From Sphaerisporangium sp. TRM90804 (GTDB lineage Bacteria; Actinomycetota; Actinomycetes; Streptosporangiales; Streptosporangiaceae): a stretch of DNA of 64,000 nt. Shown one piece after another: positions 58,208 through 64,000 of the stretch. Both the position numbers and the translations under genes were made by a program. Location: NCBI RefSeq assembly GCF_029846175.1, contig NZ_JARWAC010000010.1, forward strand, positions 186,001 through 250,000, read 5' to 3'. The notes under the pieces were generated by a model. That model was not told the DNA's origin. It saw only the letters and a list, made by a program, of their open reading frames with translations, and searched no databases. Position 1 is the first letter of the stretch. Every line of letters begins with the position of its first letter.

Positions 58208-59200
58208 GTGAAGACATTGCTATCGATGATCACGCAGACGCCCGCGTCCCACATCGCGATGGACGCGGCGGACACCGCCGCGGTCCGCAGGGCGGTGCTC
58301 GCGGTGCGCACGTCCGGCGACCAGATCGTCAACGACCCCGCGACGGTGGCCGCGGCCCGGAACGCCTCTGACACGCTGCCCCTCGCGCTGCGCCGGGCGC
58401 TGCGCGAGTTCCGCAGGCACTCGGGCCCCACGGGCTCGCTGCTGCTGCGCGGCATGCCCGTCGAGGAGGACCTGCTGCCCGCGACCCCCTCCGTGGACGG
58501 CTCCGTTCAGCACTCGCTGACCGGCCCCGCCGCGGTGCTCATGCTCGTCGCGAGCGCGTTGGGCGACCCGATCGCGTTCCGCGCCGAGAAGTCGGGCGCG
58601 CTGGTGCAGGACGTCGTCCCCGTGCCCGGCAAGGAGGAGTTCCAGGGCAACGCCGGGTCGGTCATGCTGTCGTTCCACAACGAGAACGCCTTCCACGAGC
58701 ACCGGCCCGACTACGTCATGCTGCTGTGCCTGCGGCCCGACCACGAGCGGGTCGCGGGACTGCGCACGGCGTGCTCGCGCGAGGTGCTCCCCCTGCTGAC
58801 GGTCGAGACGCGGCGGACGCTGTTCCTGCCCGAGTTCGTCACCGAGGCCCCTCCCTCGTTCGGCGCGAACGGCGACGCCACCACCCCGCACGGCGTGCTG
58901 TCCGGCGCCCCCGAGGACCCCGACATGCGGGTCGACCTCGCCGCCACGACGCCGCTGACGCAGCGGGCCAAGCTGGCGCTGGCCGAGCTGGGCGAGGTGT
59001 TCGACCGGACCGCGCGCAGCGCGCGGCTGGTCACCGGGGACCTCGCCATCGTGGACAACCGTGTCACCGTGCACGGGCGCACCGCCTTCCGGCCGCGCTA
59101 CGACGGCCAGGACCGCTGGCTCCAGCGCACCTTCGTCGCCGTCAACCTGCGCCGGTCGCGCGACCACCGTCCCGCCGACGGTCACGTCCTGTCGCGCTAG
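58208..59200 (+). CDS. Clavaminate-synthase-like Fe(II)/2-oxoglutarate dioxygenase
   Basis: The 330-residue protein has iron ligands H157-x-E159 (LSFHNENAFHEHRPDY) and H289 (VTVHGRTAF), plus Arg307 for 2-oxoglutarate (RWLQRTFVAV). HxE instead of HxD is typical of the clavaminate synthase/VioC/AsnO group, which hydroxylate or desaturate basic or amide amino acids, mostly at C3. It is the fourth gene of the operon, 24 bp after the MetRS-like gene, and probably acts on the amino acid precursor or on the hydrazine product. The GTG at 58208 is taken as start; ATG 58226 is a possible alternative. Confidence 0.88.
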   Translation: MKTLLSMITQTPASHIAMDAADTAAVRRAVLAVRTSGDQIVNDPATVAAARNASDTLPLALRRALREFRRHSGPTGSLLLRGMPVEEDLLPATPSVDGSVQHSLTGPAAVLMLVASALGDPIAFRAEKSGALVQDVVPVPGKEEFQGNAGSVMLSFHNENAFHEHRPDYVMLLCLRPDHERVAGLRTACSREVLPLLTVETRRTLFLPEFVTEAPPSFGANGDATTPHGVLSGAPEDPDMRVDLAATTPLTQRAKLALAELGEVFDRTARSARLVTGDLAIVDNRVTVHGRTAFRPRYDGQDRWLQRTFVAVNLRRSRDHRPADGHVLSR

Positions 59201-59207
59201 CCGCCGC

Positions 59208-59264
59208 CGTCCCGGGCGCCGCCCGGGACGGTCCGGCAGGGCCGGTCTCCCGAGGAGACCGGCC
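59208..59264. terminator. Two adjacent hairpins between convergent genes
   Basis: CGTCCCGGGC-GCC-GCCCGGGACG (59208-59230) and GGCCGGTCTCC-CGA-GGAGACCGGCC (59240-59264) both have perfect stems of 10 and 11 bp. They sit exactly between the plus-strand dioxygenase and the minus-strand FAD protein and can terminate either direction. Confidence 0.8.
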
Positions 59265-61228
59265 TACGCCGCGCGTTCACCGGCCGCGTACTCGCGTTCA
59301 CCGGCCGCGTACCCGCGTGCGGGGGCGCGTTCGTAGTCGGGCACCAGGCGCGGCACGCTTCGCTGCGCGTCGAGCAGGCTGAGCACGTCCCTGGCCAGCC
59401 GGTCGTTCTGCCGGAACGACACCGCGTTGCTGCGGGGCCGGGCGAACGTCGCGAACTGCCGGACGTTGGTGAAGGGGCCGAGCGCGAAACGGCGAGGATG
59501 CGGGGTCCCGTTCCGGGACACGACGCGGAAGTCCTCGGGGGAGACGTTCAGCAGCCCGGTGCGGTGCACGAACCCGTCCTCGTCGACCAGGACGTGCTCG
59601 GACGCGTCACCGCGGCGGTACAACGACCGCAGCAGGGGCTCGGTGCAGGTGTGCAGGTTGGCGTCGGGCAGCCGTGCCTCGATCATGGCGGTCGCCTCGA
59701 CGACGTGCGGCGTGCTCGTGCCGCCCGCTCGGTACACCCCCTTCTCCTCGTCGATGCCGACCCACATGTCGGCGCCGACGAACCGGATGACGCCGGCCTC
59801 CGCGAGCGCGAGGAGCTGCCGGGTGCGCTCGCCGGGCGAGCCGCTGCCGTAGTACTCGAAGAAGCCCTGCCACCAGCCGTTGAGGTCCGCGACACGGGAT
59901 CGGGCGGGCAGTTTCGCGACGGACCTCAGCAGCGGCATCTGCCCGTACACCGAGAGCAGGGCGAGGAACGCCCCGAGGTCGGCGCTGTACCGGCTGTCCG
60001 AGCGCCGGTCGATGTCCGCCCTGACGTGGTCGCGCACCTTCTCCTGCAGCTGTTCGGGGTCGTCGAAGTCGAGCCCGCGCAGCGGTTTGTCGAGCGCGGC
60101 GAGGTCCAGGCGGTCCTCCTCGGCCGGGACGGACGCCTCGATCAGCTCGCGCATCGGCTCACCGCCCCAGTCGAGCCCGGCGTAGGCGGCGTCGAACCGT
60201 TCCCAGGGGATCGCGACACGGTCCGGATGGGCCGTGAAGAGCTCGTGGTAGTAGCCGTAGGCGATCTCCTTGGCCATCAGCGGCCACAGGTCGGGCCAGA
60301 ACTCGATGCGTTCACGGTCGGCGAACCGTTCGTCCACGTCGGACGCCGTGAAGAAGCGCGGCAGCGGCGTGGGATCGCCCGCGAGCCGGTAGGAGATCTT
60401 CGAGCGGTACGGCACCCCGCGTCGCGAGCCGACGTGCAGCCGGGGTTCCTGGCCCGAGGGGACGTAACGCAGGCGGCCGTCGTCGCGTTCGAGGTAGCGG
60501 CCGCCGCGACCCTCGGTCAGCAGCACCATCAGGTCGATGAACGCGGCGCCCATGCCGCGCATGATCACGTCCTCGCCGGGTCTGAACCTCGACAGGTCGG
60601 TGTCGGCGGAGTACTCGCACGGCAGGTAACGCAGGTCGTGACGGTCGGCGAAGTCGGCGAGCAGCCGGTGGTCCTTGCCGGGGACGGCGTCCAGGTGGCC
60701 CATGGCGAGGATCACCGCGTCCGCCCGCAGCGGCTCGTCGCGCCCCTCCAGCCACACCCGCTGGCGGGTGCGGGTGCCCCCTTCGATCTGGGTGGCACGG
60801 GTGGTGTGCACGCGCACGGAGACGTTCGGCGGGCGCTCGGCGACGATCTTGTCGAAGACCCAGCGCAGATAGCGGCTCTGCACCTGGCGGGTGGCGAACG
60901 TCGTGCACCCGACATCGGCGCACGCGCCGTCGGCGGCGGCCCACTCGCTCAGGGACGGCCCCGGCCGGATCGGCCCCTCGAAGGTGACCGTCTCGTCGGG
61001 GAACATGGTGACGTTCTCGGCGGTGGCGTTCATCCACATCAACGGCGACTGCCGCTCGCGCCACACCCGCCCGGCGCCCGGTGGGTGGGGGTCGACGAGC
61101 TCGATGGACAGCGGCCGGGACGGCGGCGTCTCGGCGGCGTTGGCCAGCAGGCGCTCCAGCACCCCCGTCCCCCGGGGGCCCGCACCCACGATGACGACGA
61201 CAAGCGGATCGTTCTGCGTGTCTCTCAT
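59264..61228 (-). CDS. Large FAD/NAD(P)-binding protein
   Basis: The 654-residue protein begins with a dinucleotide fold VVVIVGAGPRGTGVLERLLA and continues with PSRPLSIELVDPHPPGAGRV and SPLMWMNATAENVTMFPDET, the pattern of the FAD-NAD(P)-binding family (NAD_binding_9) common in actinobacterial clusters. A central segment IMRGMGAAFIDLMVLLTEGR is a second motif of the family. It could oxidise the hydrazine or carry out oxidative release. The C-terminus holds a near-duplicate RGYAAGEREYAAGERAA from a 21-bp DNA repeat. ATG 61228 lies behind AAAGGGATG. It has its own promoter, divergent from the next region. Confidence 0.82.
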   Translation of the reverse strand: MRDTQNDPLVVVIVGAGPRGTGVLERLLANAAETPPSRPLSIELVDPHPPGAGRVWRERQSPLMWMNATAENVTMFPDETVTFEGPIRPGPSLSEWAAADGACADVGCTTFATRQVQSRYLRWVFDKIVAERPPNVSVRVHTTRATQIEGGTRTRQRVWLEGRDEPLRADAVILAMGHLDAVPGKDHRLLADFADRHDLRYLPCEYSADTDLSRFRPGEDVIMRGMGAAFIDLMVLLTEGRGGRYLERDDGRLRYVPSGQEPRLHVGSRRGVPYRSKISYRLAGDPTPLPRFFTASDVDERFADRERIEFWPDLWPLMAKEIAYGYYHELFTAHPDRVAIPWERFDAAYAGLDWGGEPMRELIEASVPAEEDRLDLAALDKPLRGLDFDDPEQLQEKVRDHVRADIDRRSDSRYSADLGAFLALLSVYGQMPLLRSVAKLPARSRVADLNGWWQGFFEYYGSGSPGERTRQLLALAEAGVIRFVGADMWVGIDEEKGVYRAGGTSTPHVVEATAMIEARLPDANLHTCTEPLLRSLYRRGDASEHVLVDEDGFVHRTGLLNVSPEDFRVVSRNGTPHPRRFALGPFTNVRQFATFARPRSNAVSFRQNDRLARDVLSLLDAQRSVPRLVPDYERAPARGYAAGEREYAAGERAA

Positions 61229-61428
61229 TTATGCATCCCTTTTCCGACAGGCAATGGGTAATGGCGGCGCACGGCCCCGGGAAACCGGGACGTGAATTCG
61301 TTCCGCTCACAACATTGCTCGCCGCGGGGTCCGCGGGCCAGGGATGTGAAAGTCATCAAGTTGCCCCGCGCCGACAGCTTCCTGCCACGGCGCGCGGAAA
61401 GGGGGAAAGGGAGCCCAGAACGAGGAAA
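61229..61428. other. Upstream region of the FAD protein gene
   Basis: 200 bp without a gene; must hold the promoter for the minus-strand FAD gene. No clear operator. Confidence 0.4.
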
Positions 61429-61465
61429 GCCCCCGCCGGCACCTTTGCGGAGGCCCGGCGGGGGC
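61429..61465 (-). terminator. Terminator after the questin-oxidase-like gene
   Basis: GCCCCCGCCGG and CCGGCGGGGGC form an 11-bp stem with a 15-nt loop, about 90 bp beyond the stop of the minus-strand gene at 61556. Confidence 0.65.
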
Positions 61466-61555
61466 GTAATGACGTGGGGCGGGAAAGGCCCGCCCAATTG
61501 CGCGTCCCTCCGGCGTCGCCAGGAAGCGGGGCGCGCCGGCGGAGGGCGCGGACGG

Positions 61556-62608
61556 TCAGCCGGTGAGCAACAGCCGGACGCGGACCGCCGCGGCGAGCGC
61601 GTCGGGGTGGCCGGTGCGGGTGAAGACCTCGGCCGCGGTGTCGGTGAACTTGATGACGTGCTCGTCGCCGTGGGCGATCGCCGCCTCCATCACGTCGTTC
61701 AGGGCGTCGGGCCCGGCCGGAGCGACCGGCAGGGCCTCGCGCGGCGCGCCCAGCACCGGTTCGAACGCGGCCTGGACCCCGGCGCAGGCGGCCCAGATGG
61801 CCGACAGGCTGGGCACCCACAGCTCGCGGGGCAGGGCGGGCAGCGTGTGCAGCACGGCGTTCGGCGCGGTCGCGGTGTGCACGAGGATCACCGGGCTCGC
61901 GTGCCCGTGGGTGAGATACCGCAGCGTGGCGGCGTCCACCAGGGCTTCCAGCCGCGCCGGGACGTCGTCGGCGGTGAGCGCGGGCCGCAGCGCGGCGACC
62001 GACCCCGTCCAGCCGGGCAGGCCGGGAAGCTGGCCGAGGCGCACCCTGACCGGCCCGTCCTGGGAGGGGACCCGCGGGACGCGCTCCATGGCCTCGCCGG
62101 GGTCGAGGTCGCCCCCCGGCTCGGCGGTCACCGGCATGCCGAGCGAGCGCGCCCCCCAGAAGGCCAGGCCCTGCGCCAGCTCGGCCGCGGCGGTCGCGTT
62201 GTGCTCGTCGGCCAGCAGGGTGCGGACGGCGTGGCTGACCCTGATGACGGCGTGGGTGACGCCCGCCAGGATGCCGGGGAGCAGCCGGGGCCACCAGACC
62301 GCCAGCACCTCGCGCCACGGCCGCTCGGCGACCTGGCGGGTGAAGTACTCGGCCCAGTCGCCCACGCGGTCGCCGTCGCCGAGCGCCTCGCGCCAGTTGG
62401 TCTCGTCGATCGGCCGACGGGCGGACGGCAGGTCGTCCAGGCGGCGGGCGTAGGCGTCGACCCAGCGGTGCACGTCGTCCTCGTGGCCGCGCCTGACCAG
62501 CACCTCGACGGCCATCGGCCCGTGGTTGGTGAGCTTGCTCTCCCCCCATTCAGGGCCGGTGCCCTGGAAGCGCTCGTAGGCCTCGTTCAGGATTCCGCTG
62601 CTCATCAT
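61556..62608 (-). CDS. Questin-oxidase-like (DUF4243) protein
   Basis: The ATG at 62608 follows GGGGAGACG; the next codon is a second ATG. The 350-residue helical protein matches the questin-oxidase-like family: NEAYERFQGTGPEWGESKLT, NHGPMAVEVLVRRGHEDDVH, WVDAYARRLDD, and a late THGHASPVILVHTATAPNAV with conserved His. The fungal questin oxidase performs a Baeyer-Villiger-type ring opening without a recognised flavin; bacterial relatives are mostly uncharacterised but sit in biosynthetic clusters. In this hydrazine cluster it could oxidise an intermediate. Confidence 0.8.
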   Translation of the reverse strand: MMSSGILNEAYERFQGTGPEWGESKLTNHGPMAVEVLVRRGHEDDVHRWVDAYARRLDDLPSARRPIDETNWREALGDGDRVGDWAEYFTRQVAERPWREVLAVWWPRLLPGILAGVTHAVIRVSHAVRTLLADEHNATAAAELAQGLAFWGARSLGMPVTAEPGGDLDPGEAMERVPRVPSQDGPVRVRLGQLPGLPGWTGSVAALRPALTADDVPARLEALVDAATLRYLTHGHASPVILVHTATAPNAVLHTLPALPRELWVPSLSAIWAACAGVQAAFEPVLGAPREALPVAPAGPDALNDVMEAAIAHGDEHVIKFTDTAAEVFTRTGHPDALAAAVRVRLLLTG

Positions 62609-62811
62609 CGTCTCCCCAGGGATGGTGCGGGGCCGCCACCGGGAGTGCGCCGCTCGGCCCCGGTTCGCTGGAAAGCCTAACCCCGGCCGCATTGGCGCGG
62701 CCCCACTCACACGCATGTTCCCGAGGCCCGCCGCGGCCACCACCGCACAATCGAAGAAGACACCCGCGACCGGAGCGTATTGACTGGGCGTAGGGCAGAG
62801 GAGATGGTTTG
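62609..62811. other. Divergent promoter region
   Basis: About 200 bp between the divergent questin-oxidase-like gene and the candidate short gene/ATP-grasp transcript. TTGACT at 62780-62785 could be a -35 box for the rightward transcript; no strong -10 is seen. Confidence 0.35.
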
Positions 62812-63147
62812 ATGCTCGACAGCGTGACCGATGGCATCGAATTTCGCGAGGCCCGTTCGGTGGCGCCATTCGTCGAGGCCGGCCACGCCATTGGCGCGTT
62901 CATTTCCGTGTGGCGGGGGCCCGCGAACCACGGACCTCGTATCGCGGCGTGCGCGCCCGCCTTTCCGTTTCCGGTTCTGGTCCCGGTCGCGTCCGGGGAA
63001 TTCTCCTGCCGGAGCACCGGTGCGTTACGCCGGCCGTCGCACACGACCGGCGGGATCGGCGTGGGACGATCACCGGCACATTCCCTCTCCCTGAGCACCA
63101 TCCACCACCGGCTGACACCTGTTCAGGGAATCGGACATCATGACTGA
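62812..63147 (+). CDS. Candidate short gene before the ATP-grasp gene
   Basis: ATG 62812 follows AGGAG at 8-bp spacing. The 111-residue frame (MLDSVTDGIEFREARSVAPF, then VEAGHAIGAFISVWRG) ends at 63147, overlapping the ATP-grasp start by 8 bp. Third-position GC is lower than in neighbouring genes and there is no match to a known family; the second half looks like random GC-rich sequence. It may be a real small gene, a leader peptide or chance. Translational coupling to the ATP-grasp gene is conceivable. Confidence 0.3.
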   Translation: MLDSVTDGIEFREARSVAPFVEAGHAIGAFISVWRGPANHGPRIAACAPAFPFPVLVPVASGEFSCRSTGALRRPSHTTGGIGVGRSPAHSLSLSTIHHRLTPVQGIGHHD

Positions 63148-64000
63148 TACGAATTCGTCCCGCCCGCGCGCCATCCTGTTCATGGGCGACATGGTGATCG
63201 TCGCGAGGCAGCTCCGGCTGATCACCGAGGCGCACCGCCGGGGGTACGCCCCGCTGCTGGTCGTCACGCCCGACACCGACCCCGGCGAGCTCGCGGCCTG
63301 CCGCGCCGACGCCGCGCACCCCCTGTCGCTGCTGGCGGACGTCGTCAACGTCGCCGAGCCCAAGGTCGACCTGGTGGTGCCCGCCATCCAGCCGCTCCTG
63401 CGGCGCTACGACGTGCGCGGCGTGCTGTGCATCGGCGACTTCTTCGTGGAGCCCGTGGGCATGGTCGCCGCCTGCCTCAACCTGCCGGGCGCGGGGGCGG
63501 GCGCCAGCCGCACCAGCCGCAACAAGCTGCTGCAGCGCACGACCGTGCCGCACCTGTCGCCGGACTTCCGCGTGGTCACCCCCGAGGAGCGCCCGGGCTT
63601 CTCCACCGACGGCATCTCGTTCCCCGTCGTCGTCAAGCCGGTCGGGCGCTTCTCCAGCCTCGGCGTGCGCCAGGTGAAGACCCCCGAGGAGCTTCCCGCG
63701 ATCCTCGCGACCTACCCCGAGGACGAGACCGTCCTCGTCGAGAGCCGGGTGGTCGGGCCGGAGTTCTCCGTCGAGGCCCTCACCCAGAACGGCGAGGTCA
63801 TCTGGGCGGGCGTCACCGGCAAGGCGACCAACGAGTCCACCGGCATCTTCTTCACCGAGATGGGCCACTCCTCGCCCGCGCTGCTGCCGGAGGAGAGCGT
63901 CAAGGCCCTGCTCGACGCCAACGCCGAGGTGCTGCGCCGCATCGGCTTCGGCGACGGCATCACCCACGCGGAGTTCCGGCTCTCGGAGGGCCGCGCGGTG
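63140..64000 (+). CDS. ATP-grasp ligase (3' end outside window)
   Basis: The first 287 codons are visible. The N-terminus (RAILFMGDMVIVARQLRLIT) is a pre-ATP-grasp alpha/beta fold. The ATP-grasp domain follows: AGASRTSRNKLLQRTTVPHL, FPVVVKPVGRFSSLGVRQVK and TVLVESRVVGPEFSVEALTQ, as in carboxylate-amine ligases of the carbamoyl-phosphate/D-Ala-D-Ala superfamily. Such enzymes activate a carboxylate as acyl phosphate and join it to an amine, so this one might couple the hydrazino amino acid to another group. The ribosome site is weak (CAGGGA). The cluster clearly continues past the window end. Confidence 0.85.
   Translation, partial: MTDTNSSRPRAILFMGDMVIVARQLRLITEAHRRGYAPLLVVTPDTDPGELAACRADAAHPLSLLADVVNVAEPKVDLVVPAIQPLLRRYDVRGVLCIGDFFVEPVGMVAACLNLPGAGAGASRTSRNKLLQRTTVPHLSPDFRVVTPEERPGFSTDGISFPVVVKPVGRFSSLGVRQVKTPEELPAILATYPEDETVLVESRVVGPEFSVEALTQNGEVIWAGVTGKATNESTGIFFTEMGHSSPALLPEESVKALLDANAEVLRRIGFGDGITHAEFRLSEGRAV

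Overview
The window is very GC-rich actinobacterial chromosome. GTG and TTG starts are common, and single-copy housekeeping genes (a thymidylate kinase fused to an MFS transporter, the DNA polymerase III delta' subunit, a RicT-like PSP1 protein) sit beside secreted CBM2 and VCBS-repeat proteins and several secondary-metabolite loci. This fits a filamentous actinomycete, probably Streptosporangiaceae (Nonomuraea-like). The genus is inferred; no rRNA or marker gene fixes it.

Layout. 1-1.45 kb: efeO (partial) and efeU for ferrous iron uptake, under an IdeR/DmdR-type iron box. 1.7-7.6 kb: MFS-tmk fusion, holB, ricT-like gene and an exported alpha/beta hydrolase. 7.69-13.3 kb: tRNA-Thr(CGT) followed by a decayed integrated island. 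The 3' part of the tRNA is repeated at 12804-12842, and between the copies lie an integrase fragment, two inverted IS701-type remnants, SDR and MFS fragments, and intact tetR, ohr and secreted-protein genes. A 186-bp G/C-homopolymer stretch inside the island looks like a sequence artefact. 13.3-21.3 kb: a bacterial eRF1-like (baeRF) gene, two secreted cell-wall-hydrolase-like proteins sharing an apparently identical 982-bp repeat domain, a tetR gene with an internal deletion, two SRPBCC genes and small secreted proteins.

21.8-30.7 kb: a secreted esterase with CBM2, then a compact aromatic-polyketide operon (KAS III-like / ACP / KAS III-like / iterative type I PKS with KS-AT-DH-ACP). Its gene content matches the acyl-transfer cassettes that make a benzoic-acid-type unit and attach it to another molecule, but no acceptor scaffold is visible. 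An XRE-family regulator follows. 30.8-46.6 kb: two NarL-type two-component systems, a LacI-regulated locus for a DUF1996 protein and a discoidin/beta-helix protein, a LysR/LLM-oxidoreductase pair and a TetR/quinone-oxidoreductase pair, each with a recognisable operator.

46.6-52 kb: a Pls/PosA-type single-module NRPS with membrane segments, overlapping by 4 bp a gene for an M1 zinc aminopeptidase. This resembles a synthesis-plus-degradation pair for a homopolymeric amino acid peptide. 52-54 kb: two secreted proteins.

54.8-64 kb (running off the end): a biosynthetic cluster whose core is an amino-acid N-hydroxylase, a small cupin and a methionyl-tRNA-synthetase-like protein. These three functions make hydrazine (N-N) bonds by joining an N-hydroxy-amino acid to a second amino acid. 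Cupin and synthetase are separate genes here, not one fused protein. A clavaminate-synthase-like dioxygenase, a large FAD/NAD(P)-binding protein, a questin-oxidase-like protein and an ATP-grasp ligase surround them. The accessory gene set suggests a hydrazine-containing product that I cannot match to a known one.
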